A DNA stretch of 64,000 nucleotides from CAVPWP01 sp963709395 (GCA_963709395.1 CAVPWP010000020.1:1-64000), one strand, 5' to 3'; numbered from the stretch's first letter, positions 45,191 to 55,315 are shown. Translations and numbers: made by a program. Notes: generated from the letters alone by a model not told the origin.

Positions 45191-45580
45191 TCAAGCAGGG
45201 CCTGTCAGGGCGACGGTCGCGGTGCTTGCCGCAAGGATCAGAGTCAGCGGGACGCCGTGCAGCCTTTCCGCCCGGCTGCTGCTGGCAAGATTGCCAACAA
45301 GGCTGAGCGCGAACAGGCTCGACAGGGCCCACAACACCGGACGCAAGACACCGTCGGGCAAGAGGTCCGGGCCCATCCCAGACGCCTGCGCGACCGCCAC
45401 CCCCCCAACGACCGCGATGCCGGCGGACGCGAGGGACGCGATGCGGAACAGCGGTGGAAGCACGGCCTGCGCACCGCCCCACGCAAGCCGCCCAAGCGGA
45501 AGTCCGGCGGCCAGCAGAAACTGGAAAAGTGCGAGCCACGCGAATCCGACCAGACCGGCATATGCCGCAAGGGAGGTCAC
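45191..45580 (-). CDS. Small four-helix membrane protein, unknown function
   Basis: A 129-residue protein with four hydrophobic stretches (A-Y-A-G-L-V-G-F-A-W-L-A-L-F, then I-A-S-L-A-S-A-G-I-A-V-V-G-G, then L-W-A-L-S-S-L-F-A-L-S-L-V, then V-P-L-T-L-I-L-A-A-S). I do not recognise the family. GTG 45580 overlaps the stop of the dehydrogenase upstream by 4 bases, indicating translational coupling. Confidence 0.6.
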   Translation of the reverse strand: MTSLAAYAGLVGFAWLALFQFLLAAGLPLGRLAWGGAQAVLPPLFRIASLASAGIAVVGGVAVAQASGMGPDLLPDGVLRPVLWALSSLFALSLVGNLASSSRAERLHGVPLTLILAASTATVALTGPA

Positions 45581-48079
45581 CCGTCCGCCCGGATCCTCTC
45601 GTTTTTCGGGTCGTAGGGGCAGTCCTCGGTGACGACCGCATCCCAAAGCCGCGTCTGCATCCTGACCTTCAGGGCCGTGCCCGGCGCCGCCAGATCGGGG
45701 CGCACATAGCCCATGCCGATGGACTTGCCGAAGGCCACCGACCAGCCGCCCGAGGTGAGCCGCCCCACGCGGTCGTCACCGTGATAAAGCGCCTCGCGCC
45801 CCCAGGGGTCGGCGTCGTCCGGCCCGTCGATGAGCAGGGTCACACAGCGCGACCGAAGGCCGGTCTTCAGCATCGCAGACTTGCCATGGAAGTCCTTGTC
45901 GAGATCGACGAACCGGTCCAGCCCGGCTTCGAGCGGGGTGGCGTCGCGGCCAAGCTCGGTCCCGAAGGCGCGATAGGATTTCTCCTGCCGCAGCCAGTTC
46001 TGCGCCCGGGCGCCGACAAGCTTCATTCCATGCGCCTCACCCGCCTCGATCAGCCGGTCCCAGAGGTGGGTCTGCATCTCGATGGGGTGGTGAAGCTCCC
46101 ATCCAAGTTCGCCGGTATAGGCCACGCGAATGGCGCGAACGGGCACCATGCCAAGCTCGATCGGGCGCATCGACAGCCAGGGGAACCGCTTGTTCGACAG
46201 GACGGTCTCGGGATCGGCGTCGCGCACGAGCACCTTGAGGATGTCGCGCGAGCGGCGGCCCGGCCAGGGCGAAGACGCCCCATTGCGTGGTGACATCGTC
46301 GACGGTTAGCCATGCCCCACCGGTGGCGATGAAATCCTCGGCCGCCTTCGTCAGATGATCGCCGTCATAGGCCGCCCAGGCCCCGGCGGAGACGAGGTAG
46401 TAGTCGTCCTCGGCAACGCGGACGATCGTGTATTCGGTGCGCACCGTGCCGTGCGAGGTCAGCGCATAGGTCAGGTTGATGCGTCCGACCTTCGGCAGGC
46501 GATTGCAGGTCAGGTGATCGAGGAACGCCGTCGCCCCCGGCCCGCGCACACGGTGCTTGGCGAAGGCGGTGGCGTCGATCAGCCCCGCCGTCTCGCGGAT
46601 CGCGGTGGCCTCATCGACGGCGTATTGCCACCAGCCGCCGCGACGAAAGCTGCGGGCGGCATGGTCGAAGCCATCGGGCGCATCGAGGGGGCCATAGTAG
46701 TTCGGCCGCTCCCACCCGTTCACCTGCCCGAACTGCGCGCCCAGCGTCTTCTGGCGGTCATAGACGGCGGAGGTGCGCAGCGGGCGGCAGGCTTCCCGCT
46801 CCTCGTCCGGGTGATGAAGGATGAAGACGTGGGAATAGCATTCCTCGTTCTTCCGGGCCGCGTATTCCGTCGTCATCCAGGGTCCGTAGCGGCGGGGATC
46901 GAGGCTGGCCATGTCGATCTCGGCCTCGCCCTCGACCATCAGCTGGGCAAGGTAGTGACCCGTCCCGCCGGCGGCGGTAATGCCGAAGGAAAAGCCCTCG
47001 GCCAGCCACATGTTGCGCAGCCCCGGCGCGGGGCCGAGCAGCGGGTTGCCATCGGGCGTGTAGCAGATCGGGCCGTTGTAATCGTCCTTCAGACCCACCG
47101 TCTCGGACGACGGGATACGGTGGATCATGCTCATGTATTCCTCCTCGATCCGCTCGAGATCGAGCGGGAAGAGGTCGGCGCGGAAGGTCTCGGGCACGTC
47201 ATAGAGGAACCGGGCTGGCGCCCCGTGTTCGTAGGGACCAAGGATCCAGCCGCCCCGTTCCTCGCGCACATACCACTTGGCGTCGGCATCGCGCAGGACC
47301 GGGTGTTCGGGGTTCGATTTCCGCCAGTCGACAAGCGTCGGATCTGGTTCGGTCACGATGTACTGGTGTTCGACCGGGATCGCGGGGATCTTGAGGCCCA
47401 GAAGCCGGGCGGTGCGCTGCGCATGGTTGCCGGTGGCCGTCACGACATGCTCGGCGCGGATCGTCACCTGCTCGTCCGTGGGCACGAGGTTGCCGCCCCG
47501 GTCGGCCATTTTCGTGGCCCTCACCTCCCAATGATCGCCTTTCCAGACATAGCCGTCGACCTGCCACTTGCGCTCGATCACGACGCCGCGCTGGCGGGCA
47601 CCCTTGGCCATGGCCTGCGTGACGTCGGCGGGATTGATGTAGCCGTCGGTCGGATGGAAGATCGCGCCCTCGAGGTCGTCGGTCCGCACCAGCGGCCAGC
47701 GCTCCTTGATCTGTGCCGGGGTGAGCCATTCGAAGGGCACGCCGCAGGTTTCCGCGGTCGCGGCATAGAGCATGTATTCGTCCATGCGCGCCCGGCTTTG
47801 CGCCATGCGCAGGTTGCCGACGACCGAAAAGCCGGGGTTGAGGCCGGTCTCCTGCTCGAGCGTCTTGTAGAACTTGATCGAGTAGTCGTGGATATGCGTC
47901 GTGGCGTAGGACATGTTGAAATAGGGCAAAAGCCCCGCCGCGTGCCAGGTCGATCCGCTGGTCAGCTCGTCGCGCTCGAGCAGCATCACATCGGACCAGC
48001 CTGCCCGCGCAAGGTGGTAGGCGATCGAGGTGCCGACAGCCCCCCCGCCCACGACAAGGGCCTGAACCTGGGTCTTCAT
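45577..48079 (-). CDS. DMGDH/sarcosine-dehydrogenase-like flavoprotein with GcvT domain (one frameshift)
   Basis: A protein of about 830 residues. The N-terminal DAO flavin domain (V-V-G-G-G-A-V-G-T-S-I-A-Y-H-L, with the flavin-linking region S-T-W-H-A-A-G-L-L) is followed by FAO_M and a C-terminal GcvT-type tetrahydrofolate-binding domain (A-Y-T-G-E-L-G-W-E, then Y-D-P-K-N-E-R). An indel near 46262 splits the GcvT part; both frames carry family sequence. It should oxidatively demethylate an N-methylated amine such as dimethylglycine or sarcosine, giving methylene-THF. ATG 48079 starts it, and a 4-base overlap ties it to the membrane protein. Confidence 0.9.
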
Positions 48080-48233
48080 GTCGGAACTCCCTTCCGCGCG
48101 CCTGAAGTCAGATTGCAGAATGCGGACCCGTCGGGGCAAGCCCGGACGACCTTTGACCCGGCGAAAACGACTTCCCCTTCTCCATGGTGCCGCGCATCCC
48201 ATATGATTGCGGTAAACCACGGAGAGTCGCGCC

Positions 48234-49118
48234 ATGCCCTATGTCCGCACCGCCGCCCTGCTTGCCGCGATGACGGCGCTTTTCGGTCTTGTGGGTCTTG
48301 CCCTCGGGGGCCAGTCGGGGCTGATCCTCGCGCTGATCCTCGCGGCGGGCACGAACCTCTTTGCCTGGTATTCGTCGGACAAGATGGTCCTGCGGATGCA
48401 CAACGCGGTCGAGGTGAACGCCCGCACCGCGCCCGACCTCGTGAACATGGTCGAGGAACTGGCGAAAAACGCGGGCCTGCCGATGCCCAAGGTCTATCTC
48501 ATCCAGACCGATCAGCCGAATGCCTTCGCCACCGGCCGCAACCCGGAAAACGCGGCCGTGGCCGCGACCACGGGGCTTCTGAAGGCCCTGACGCGCGAGG
48601 AGGTCGCGGGCGTGATGGCGCATGAGCTGGCCCATATCCGAAACCGCGACACGCTGATCATGACGATCACGGCGACGCTGGCCGGCGCGATCACGATGCT
48701 GGCGAACTTCGCCTTCTTCTTCCGCGGCCGCGACAACGGCATGGGAACGATTGGCGTTCTGGCGACCATGATCCTTGCCCCCATCGCGGCGGCGGTCGTG
48801 CAGATGGCGATCAGCCGGACGCGCGAATACGAGGCCGACCGCGTGGGCGCCGAAATCTGCCGCCAACCGCTGTGGCTGGCCTCGGCGCTGGGAAAGATCC
48901 AGCGCCTTGCGTCGGGCATCGACATGAACAGCGCCGAACGCAACCCCGCCTCGGCGCCCTTGTTCATCATCAACCCATTGCACGCCTTCAAGCATGATTC
49001 GCTGTTCTCGACGCACCCGGCGACGGAAAACCGGGTCGCGAAACTGCGCGAGATGGCGGGGGACACCGGCGGCACGAACCGGAATCCTGCCGCAGTCCGG
49101 CGGGGTCCGTGGAGCTGA
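48234..49118 (+). CDS. htpX: Zinc metalloprotease HtpX
   Basis: A 294-residue membrane-bound M48 protease for quality control of membrane proteins. Two N-terminal transmembrane segments are followed by the zinc motif H-E-L-A-H-I-R-N near residue 130 and the third ligand Glu in T-R-E-Y-E-A-D. The tail is the usual T-H-P-x-T-E-N-R-V-x-K-L. ATG 48234 begins M-P-Y-V-R-T. It converges on the 2-hydroxyacid dehydrogenase. Confidence 0.95.
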   Translation: MPYVRTAALLAAMTALFGLVGLALGGQSGLILALILAAGTNLFAWYSSDKMVLRMHNAVEVNARTAPDLVNMVEELAKNAGLPMPKVYLIQTDQPNAFATGRNPENAAVAATTGLLKALTREEVAGVMAHELAHIRNRDTLIMTITATLAGAITMLANFAFFFRGRDNGMGTIGVLATMILAPIAAAVVQMAISRTREYEADRVGAEICRQPLWLASALGKIQRLASGIDMNSAERNPASAPLFIINPLHAFKHDSLFSTHPATENRVAKLREMAGDTGGTNRNPAAVRRGPWS

Positions 49119-49122
49119 ACTA

Positions 49123-50109
49123 CTAGAGCATCGCCGGCACGACGAGGTCCGGCGGGCGGTGACCGTCGGCGAAGGTCTTGATGTTGATGATGACCTTCTC
49201 GCCCATCTCGGTGCGCCCTTCGATCGTGGCCGAGCCCATGTGCGGCAGGAGGACCACGTTGGGAAGCTCGCGCAGGCGCGGGTTGATCTCGTGCCCGTGC
49301 TCGAACACGTCGAGACCCGCGCCCGCGATCTCGTTCGCGCGCAGCATCCGGGTCAGCGCGTTCTCGTCGATCACCTCGCCGCGGGAGGTGTTGACGATGA
49401 CACCCGACGGTTTCATCAGCTTCAGCCGCCGCGCGTTCATCAGGTGGAAAGTCGAGGGCGTGTGCGGGCAGTTGACCGAGATCACGTCCATCCGGCTGAC
49501 CATCTGGTCGAGGCTTTCCCAGTAGGTCGCCTCAAGCTCGCCCTCGATCTCGGGGCGCAGGCGCTTGCGGTTGTGGTAGTGGACCTGCATCCCGAAGGCG
49601 CGTGCCCGTCGCGCCACCGCCTGCCCGATCCGGCCCATCCCGAGGATCCCGAGGCGTCGCCCCCCGACCCGTCCGCCCAGATTCGCGGTGGGCGCCCAGC
49701 CTTCCCAGCGGCCGGACTGCATCACCGCCAGTCCCTGTGGGATGCGGCGCGTCACGGCCAGGATCAGCGCCATTGTCATGTCAGCGGTATCCTCGGTCAC
49801 GACACCGGGGGTGTTCGAGACGAGGATCCCGCGCTGACGGGCGGTGTGCACATCGATATGGTCGACCCCGGCGCCGTAATTGGCGATGAGTTTCAGCTTC
49901 TCTCCGGCCTGCGCCAGAAGGGCCGCGTCGATGGCATCGGTGACACAGGGCACGAGAACGTCGGCACGCCGAATCGCGGCGCCAAGATCATCGCGGGACA
50001 TCTTGCGGTCGTCGGAATTGAGTTCGACGTCGAAGAGTTCCTTCATCCTGGTCTCGACAACCTCGGGCAACCGTCGCGTGACGACAACACTCAGCCGTTC
50101 TGTTGGCAT
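49123..50109 (-). CDS. D-2-hydroxyacid dehydrogenase (glyoxylate reductase-like)
   Basis: A 328-residue NAD-dependent dehydrogenase. The Rossmann motif G-I-L-G-M-G-R-I-G-Q-A, the catalytic Arg in N-T-S-R-G-E-V, the Glu in the D-x-x-E region and the His in L-L-P-H-M-G-S-A-T are present. The best match in memory is the GyaR/GRHPR group, which reduces glyoxylate or hydroxypyruvate. ATG 50109 has GGGAGG about 7 bases upstream, so the 42-residue N-terminal extension to 50235 is rejected. Confidence 0.92.
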   Translation of the reverse strand: MPTERLSVVVTRRLPEVVETRMKELFDVELNSDDRKMSRDDLGAAIRRADVLVPCVTDAIDAALLAQAGEKLKLIANYGAGVDHIDVHTARQRGILVSNTPGVVTEDTADMTMALILAVTRRIPQGLAVMQSGRWEGWAPTANLGGRVGGRRLGILGMGRIGQAVARRARAFGMQVHYHNRKRLRPEIEGELEATYWESLDQMVSRMDVISVNCPHTPSTFHLMNARRLKLMKPSGVIVNTSRGEVIDENALTRMLRANEIAGAGLDVFEHGHEINPRLRELPNVVLLPHMGSATIEGRTEMGEKVIINIKTFADGHRPPDLVVPAML

Positions 50110-50253
50110 TGCTGCCTCCCTTCGCTTCCCTTGCGCGGTGCGTGGTGGCAAAGTGTCAAGTAACCGGAAAAGGCACAAGAGAGGCCTGACCGGACCCCGC
50201 GGAAAACGACGGGGACTTGAGGCAGTTTTGGACAAGAACGGGGCAGGTCTTCT

Positions 50254-50754
50254 ATGAGGATCGCAGTCATTATCGGTTTCGCGGTGACCGTCGCGATACT
50301 AGTGGCCGGGCATGCGCAGGCCGAAACGCGCGGGCAGGTCACCAACCTTCCCATCCCGCGCTATGTGTCGCTGAAGACATCCGAGGGCAACGTGCGTCGC
50401 GGACCGTCGCTGTCGCACAAGATCGACTGGGTGTACCAGCGGCGCGACATGCCGCTTCAGATCACCGCCGAATTCGGACACTGGCGCCGCGTTCAGGACC
50501 GCGATGGTCAGGGCGGATGGATCCACTATTCTCTTCTGTCGGGCAACCGGACGGTGATCGTCGACCGTGACCTGACCCCCCTCTTCCTCAAGCCCGATGC
50601 CGATGCGCCGGTGAATGCCTACGCCGAGGCCGGCGTCGTGGCGCAGCTGGGCGAATGTCTTGCCGAGTGGTGCCGGATCAGCGCCGGGGGCGAACGCGGG
50701 TGGGTCGAGAAGGCCGCCCTTTGGGGTGTCGGGACCGATGAGGTCCGCGAGTAG
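50254..50754 (+). CDS. Exported bacterial SH3-domain protein
   Basis: A 166-residue protein with a signal peptide (A-V-I-I-G-F-A-V-T-V-A-I-L-V, ending A-Q-A). It has two bacterial SH3-like repeats (S-E-G-N-V-R-R-G-P, then G-G-W-I-H-Y-S-L-L, then W-C-R-I-S, then G-W-V-E-K-A-A-L-W-G-V). These often bind cell-wall peptides, but no catalytic domain is attached. It is divergent from the dehydrogenase and 73 bases ahead of the CDF gene. Confidence 0.85.
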   Translation: MRIAVIIGFAVTVAILVAGHAQAETRGQVTNLPIPRYVSLKTSEGNVRRGPSLSHKIDWVYQRRDMPLQITAEFGHWRRVQDRDGQGGWIHYSLLSGNRTVIVDRDLTPLFLKPDADAPVNAYAEAGVVAQLGECLAEWCRISAGGERGWVEKAALWGVGTDEVRE

Positions 50755-50827
50755 CCACGGTTTCGCCCGTTGCGCGTCTGCGCTAGACTTTCCTGAGGGT
50801 CCGGCCCGGTTCCCGAGGATCGTTCGC

Positions 50828-51745
50828 GTGCGTCAGAAAAACCGACTCAATCTTTCCGCCGGGGCGGCTTCGGTCACGGTGGCCTCCATTCTCGTGGCGC
50901 TCAAGCTCTGGGCTCTGGGCGAGACCGGCGCGCTGTCGGTCGCGGCCAGCCTCGCGGACAGCGCGATGGATCTGATGGTGTCGCTGGGCGGTCTGGCCGC
51001 CATCGTCTATGCCGCGCGTCCGCCCGACGAAGACCATGCCTTCGGGCATTCCTCGGCCGAGGATCTGGCCGCGCTGGGGCAATCGATCTTCATCCTGGTC
51101 TCGGCCGGCGTGATCGGCTGGGCAGCGGTCGCCCGGCTTTTGTCCGATACACCGGTCGAGCTGCGGTCCGAGGGGCGCGGCATCATCGTGATGGGCGTCT
51201 CGATCGCCCTGACGCTTGCGCTGGTCCTGTGGCAAAGGCGGGTGGCCAGGCTCACCGGCAACCGGGTGGTGCGCGCCGATTCGCTGCACTACCTCGGCGA
51301 CCTTCTGCCCAACATCGGGGCGATCGTGTCGCTCTGGGCTTCGGCCCGGTTCGGGTTGGGCCAGATCGACAGCGTGGTGGCCCTGGGCGCGGCGGCGATG
51401 CTGGCGGTCGGGGCGGTGCGAATCGGCAAGGGGGCCTGGGACGCGCTGATGGACCGCCGCGCCGATCCGGCGATGATCTCGCGCATCGGGGACATCGCGG
51501 ATCACTGGCCCGGGGTGCACGGGCACCACGACCTCAAGACCCGCACCGCCGGCAGCCGCGTCTTCGTGAACCTGCACATCGAGCTCGACGGCGCGCAGCC
51601 GCTCGAGGACGCACATGCCATCGGCGCGGCGCTGAGGCGCGCGATCCTGCGGGAATACCCGGAGGCCGATGTCATCATCCACAAGGACCCTGTCGGCGTG
51701 GAACCCCACCCCGAAGATCCATCGCGACAGGGTCAGGGCGGGTAA
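50828..51745 (+). CDS. Cation diffusion facilitator (FieF-like)
   Basis: A 305-residue CDF transporter. Six transmembrane segments carry the metal-site motifs S-L-A-D-S-A-M-D (TM2) and R-A-D-S-L-H-Y-L-G-D (TM5), after H-A-F-G-H in the loop. The cytoplasmic domain ends with H-I-E-L-D-G and V-I-I-H-K-D-P-V-G. It exports divalent metal such as Fe, Zn or Cd by proton exchange. GTG 50828 is the start that leads directly into the first transmembrane region. Confidence 0.93.
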   Translation: MRQKNRLNLSAGAASVTVASILVALKLWALGETGALSVAASLADSAMDLMVSLGGLAAIVYAARPPDEDHAFGHSSAEDLAALGQSIFILVSAGVIGWAAVARLLSDTPVELRSEGRGIIVMGVSIALTLALVLWQRRVARLTGNRVVRADSLHYLGDLLPNIGAIVSLWASARFGLGQIDSVVALGAAAMLAVGAVRIGKGAWDALMDRRADPAMISRIGDIADHWPGVHGHHDLKTRTAGSRVFVNLHIELDGAQPLEDAHAIGAALRRAILREYPEADVIIHKDPVGVEPHPEDPSRQGQGG

Positions 51746-51787
51746 GCCGAGGAGTGCCGCTGCAGCAGCCAGCGCGGGAAGCGAACC

Positions 51788-51990
51788 TCAAGTCATCGGC
51801 CACCGCTCTGACGCGCCCATGCGCCAGGCAGAAGGCATTGTCCCGCTCATGCGGTAGAGGCATCGGTGAACACAATGGGGAGGCAAACGCAAGGATTGCA
51901 CCGATTTCGCCAACGGGGCTGTCGGTCAGCGCGAGCAGTTTGCGCTCCGTCCCGAAGCGCACGCCGTCACGCAGAGTTTCGAATCCCTAC
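51788..51990 (-). pseudogene. AraC-family regulator C-terminal remnant
   Basis: On the minus strand R-K-L-L-A-L-T-D-S-P-V-G-E-I-G, then A-F-A-S resembles the second AraC HTH. After a frame jump, Y-R-M-S-G-T-M-P-S-A-W-R-M matches the AraC signature ending, stopping at 51788. The first HTH and effector domain are missing. The rest of the 332-base gap 51746-52077 shows nothing else. Confidence 0.55.
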
Positions 51991-52077
51991 ATGCTCCGCA
52001 AAGCGTACTGCGTAGGCGCTCAAAGGCCCTGATCGAAGATCTTCATGATGGCGAAGGCAGGGCGACGGAGCAGCCGA

Positions 52078-52929
52078 TTACGTTGGCGGGTCGGATGACA
52101 GCAGTTTTTCCAGAGCCCCCCATACCTGGTTCTTGCTCTGGATCAGGAATGGGTCCGCTTCGACCTTGGGCGCCGCCGCGACCGGCTTCGCGCCAGGGGA
52201 AAGCACCGCGATATGGATATCGCCATCGGTGTAGTAAGGATCACCTTCGCCGTTGCGCCCCGACAGGGTGGGACCGACACCGGACACGGTATAGAGGTCC
52301 GTAACCACCTTCGCGGCTACCAGATCGCCGATCAGCAGATCGCGCTCGGCATCGATGTCGGGCGCGATGCGATGGGTGACCTGACCGGTGTCTCGGCTCA
52401 GCGACACGCCGGCATCTTGGGTGGCCGATCCAAGCCAGACCGGCCGACCCTCAACTCCCTTTTCGAGGACCAGCCAGAACCGGACATGGTTGCGCCTGTC
52501 GGCACTTGTGCCGATCGGCTTCTCGTAAGCCAGATCCTGCTTGCGCCCTTCGTAGAAAAGGGGGCTTACCGGCGCATCGGTGTCGGGCCGGTCGAAGGCG
52601 ACGCTCCCGACGATCTCGATGCTGCTTTTCAACGTGATCGGGTCTGCCGGGATCCAACCCGCATCATTCATCGCACGAAGCAGATCGGTCTTGTCGCCGA
52701 CGATGCCGACATTCAGCGGGTCGCCCGGGATCCCGTCCGCCGTATGTGTGACCGCGCCTTTCGAAGCAAGACCAGGCTGGTGCTCATGATGCTCCCAGAG
52801 CCGGGGCAGTACAAGATAGCTGAGCGTCAGATAGAGAACGAGCACCGAAGCGATGCCAATTGCCCAACGCTGCACCGGGCTACGTCGGGAAGGTTCTTGC
52901 GGCAGCTTTGTCCTGGTTCTGTCTCGCAT
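52078..52929 (-). CDS. LssY C-terminal-domain protein
   Basis: A 283-residue protein. A short basic N-terminus, one transmembrane segment (A-I-G-I-A-S-V-L-V-L-Y-L-T-L-S-Y-L-V), then the LssY_C domain: D-P-L-N-V-G-I-V-G-D, A-G-W-I-P-A-D, R-N-H-V-R-F-W, G-S-A-T-Q-D. LssY was named in a Legionella secretion locus; the function of this domain is unknown. ATG 52929 begins M-R-D-R-T. It is isolated, with gene-poor gaps on both sides. Confidence 0.8.
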   Translation of the reverse strand: MRDRTRTKLPQEPSRRSPVQRWAIGIASVLVLYLTLSYLVLPRLWEHHEHQPGLASKGAVTHTADGIPGDPLNVGIVGDKTDLLRAMNDAGWIPADPITLKSSIEIVGSVAFDRPDTDAPVSPLFYEGRKQDLAYEKPIGTSADRRNHVRFWLVLEKGVEGRPVWLGSATQDAGVSLSRDTGQVTHRIAPDIDAERDLLIGDLVAAKVVTDLYTVSGVGPTLSGRNGEGDPYYTDGDIHIAVLSPGAKPVAAAPKVEADPFLIQSKNQVWGALEKLLSSDPPT

Positions 52930-53261
52930 GCGCCATTCTCGGGAGGAAAGGGGTCTTGTTCCCTGTCTGAAGATAACCACTAACCCTGGTGACGATTTTT
53001 GGGAATAGCGCCGTTGCGCGTGCCAGAGGAAGGCTGCCACGGACGCTCCGTCCAGATTCACTTGCTGTCCTTCGATCCACCCGACCCATTCGACCACCAT
53101 GCCGCCCTACTCCAGGTCCCGATGACCGTCATGAACGGCGGCACCGTCCTCGGCATACCCGTGACCGACGCCGCGGAAGTGGCCCCTAGGGGGAGAGGGG
53201 AAACGCGGCTGTCAGCCGATTTCGGCAAGGCCGGGCTTGTCCCGCAATCCGCTCCCTCACC
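52930..53261. other. Gap with one unassigned open frame
   Basis: Between the LssY-C gene and the M3 peptidase there is a plus-strand frame (about 52999-53260) reading S-V-Q-I-H-L-L-S-F-D, then V-P-M-T-V-M-N-G-G-T-V-L-G-I-P-V-T-D. It looks more protein-like than random but I do not recognise it and see no good start. It may be a gene remnant. Confidence 0.3.
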
Positions 53262-55280
53262 CTATGCGGCGTCGAGAAGCCCCCTGCCCTTCAGCAGCGC
53301 CTCGACCCCCGGCATCCGGCCGCGGAAGGCGGTGTAAAGCGCGTCGGCCTCCTCTGACCCGCCCGCCGACAGGATGTGGGTTTCGAGCTTCTTCGCCAGT
53401 TCGGCATCGAAGGGATCGCCCGCTTCCTCGAAGGCGGCGAAGGCGTCGGCGTCCATCACCTCGGACCACATGTAGCTGTAGTAACCCGACGAATAGCCGT
53501 CGCCCGAAAAGACATGGGCGAAGTGCGGCGTGGCATGGCGCATCCCGATCGCGCGGGGCATGCCCAGATAGGCCAGTTCCTCGGCCTCGCGCTGGATCGG
53601 GTCGGCGGGGGCAGGTCCGTCGTGGAAGGCAAGGTCGACCAGCGCCGAGGCCACGTATTCGACCGTCTGGAACCCCATGTCGTAGGTCGCCGCCGCCAGA
53701 AGCCGGTCGCGCATGTCGTCGGGCATCGGCTCGCCCGTCACGGCATGGGTTGCGAATTCGCCCAGCACCTCGGGCACTTCGAGCCAGTGTTCGTAAAGCT
53801 GGCTGGGCAATTCGACGAAATCGCGGGCGACGCTGGTGCCCGAGATCGATTCGTAGGTCACGTCCGACAGCATCTGGTGCAGCGCGTGACCGAATTCGTG
53901 GAACAACGTGCGCGCGTCGTCGTAGGACAGAAGCGCGGGATCGCCCTTGGCGAAGTTGCAGACATTGACGACAATGGGCCGGGTGTCGGCGCCATGCCGC
54001 TTCTGCTGGCGCATGGCCGAGCACCACGCACCCGAGCGTTTCGAGCCCCGCGCGAAGTAATCGCCGATGAATACGGCCACATGCTCGCCGTTCCGCGTCA
54101 CCTCCCACGCCCGCGCGTCCGGGTGGTAGAGCGGCACGTCGAGCGCGCGGAACTCGAGCCCGAAGAGGCGGGTCGCGCAGGCGAAAGACGCCTCGATCAT
54201 CCGGTCGAGCTGAAAGAAGGGTTTGAGCGCGGTCTCGTCGAGATCGTGTTCGGCCTTGCGCCGCTTTTCCGAGTAGTAGCGCCAGTCCCAGGGCTCGAGC
54301 GGGCCGGGCATCCCGTCGGAATGCAGCATCGCCTCGAGCGCGATGGCGTCGGCATCGGCGGCGGCCTTGGCCGGGGTCCAGACCTGCATCAGCAGATCAC
54401 GCACAGCCTCCGGCGTCTTCGCCATTTCGGTTTCGAGCTTGAACTCGGCGAAGCTGTCATAGCCCAGAAGCATCGCGCGTTCCTCGCGCAGCTTGAGGAT
54501 CTCAGCGGCGATCGCCCGGTTGTCGTTGTCGTTGCCGTTCGCACCCCGCGCCACCCAGGCCTCGTAGGCTTTCTGCCGCAAGTCACGGCGGGGCGAGAAT
54601 TGCAGGAACGGCACGATCAGCGACCGCGACAGCGTCACGACCGGCCCGCCCGCGCCCTTTTCCTCGCCGGCGGCCCGGGCGGCGGAGACGACGAAATCGG
54701 GCAGACCTTCAAGATCGGCCTCGGCCAGCGGCATCATCCATTCCCGTTCGTCGGCCAGAAGGTTCTGGGTGAACTGCGTCCCGAGGACGGCGAGGCGTTC
54801 CTTCACCTCGGCCAGACGGTCGCGGGCAAAGCCGTCAAGCTCGGCCCCCGCGCGCACGAAACTGCGGCGGGTCAGCATCAGGACACGCGCCTGCTCAGGG
54901 GCCAGGTCCAGCGTGTCGCGCCCCTGCCAGAGCACCTCGATCCGCTCGAAAAGCGGCCGGTTCTGCGTGATCTCGGATCCGTAGGCGGCCAGCCGGGGCG
55001 AGAAGTCGCGCATCAGCGCCTCGCGCGCGGGGTTCGAATCCGACCCGGCCAGATTGTAGAAGACGCCCAGCACACGGCTGAGCGTCGCGTCCGCCTCTTC
55101 CAGCGCCTCGACCGTGTTGGCGAAGGTGGGCGGTTCAGGGTTTTCGGCGATCGCGCCGATCTTCGCGCGGGCCTCCTCGAGGGCGGCATCGACCGCCGGG
55201 CCGAAATCCTCGTCACGGATCGTGGCAAAGGGCGGCAGGGCGAAGTCGGTTGTCCAGTCGGCAAGAAGCGGGTTGGTCAT
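53262..55280 (-). CDS. M3-family oligopeptidase
   Basis: A 672-residue zinc metallopeptidase of the M3 family (oligopeptidase A / peptidyl-dipeptidase Dcp group), which cleaves peptides left by proteases. The zinc motif H-E-F-G-H-A-L-H lies near residue 462, with the downstream Glu in F-V-E-L-P-S-Q. There is no signal peptide, so it is cytoplasmic. The ribosome site GGAG overlaps the base of a hairpin (55288-55309) just before the ATG. Confidence 0.94.
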   Translation of the reverse strand: MTNPLLADWTTDFALPPFATIRDEDFGPAVDAALEEARAKIGAIAENPEPPTFANTVEALEEADATLSRVLGVFYNLAGSDSNPAREALMRDFSPRLAAYGSEITQNRPLFERIEVLWQGRDTLDLAPEQARVLMLTRRSFVRAGAELDGFARDRLAEVKERLAVLGTQFTQNLLADEREWMMPLAEADLEGLPDFVVSAARAAGEEKGAGGPVVTLSRSLIVPFLQFSPRRDLRQKAYEAWVARGANGNDNDNRAIAAEILKLREERAMLLGYDSFAEFKLETEMAKTPEAVRDLLMQVWTPAKAAADADAIALEAMLHSDGMPGPLEPWDWRYYSEKRRKAEHDLDETALKPFFQLDRMIEASFACATRLFGLEFRALDVPLYHPDARAWEVTRNGEHVAVFIGDYFARGSKRSGAWCSAMRQQKRHGADTRPIVVNVCNFAKGDPALLSYDDARTLFHEFGHALHQMLSDVTYESISGTSVARDFVELPSQLYEHWLEVPEVLGEFATHAVTGEPMPDDMRDRLLAAATYDMGFQTVEYVASALVDLAFHDGPAPADPIQREAEELAYLGMPRAIGMRHATPHFAHVFSGDGYSSGYYSYMWSEVMDADAFAAFEEAGDPFDAELAKKLETHILSAGGSEEADALYTAFRGRMPGVEALLKGRGLLDAA

Positions 55281-55287
55281 GGATACT

Positions 55288-55309
55288 CCGGGGCAAGGTC
55301 TTGCCCCGG
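55288..55309 (-). promoter_or_regulatory. Hairpin overlapping the M3-peptidase ribosome site
   Basis: CCGGGGCAAG and CTTGCCCCGG form a perfect 10-base-pair inverted repeat with 2 intervening bases, ending 7 bases before the ATG at 55280. On the minus-strand RNA its last bases include the start of the GGAG ribosome site. It could limit translation or be the terminator of the upstream gene. Confidence 0.6.
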
Positions 55310-55315
55310 AACCTA

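Noticed and set aside
46355..48625. A 756-residue frame opposite the DMGDH-like gene
   Set aside because: Antisense shadow of an intact flavoprotein sequence; no domain seen.
52999..53337. A real gene of 112 residues upstream of the M3 peptidase
   Set aside because: No recognised family, poor start, and it extends antisense into the peptidase; recorded only as a possible remnant.
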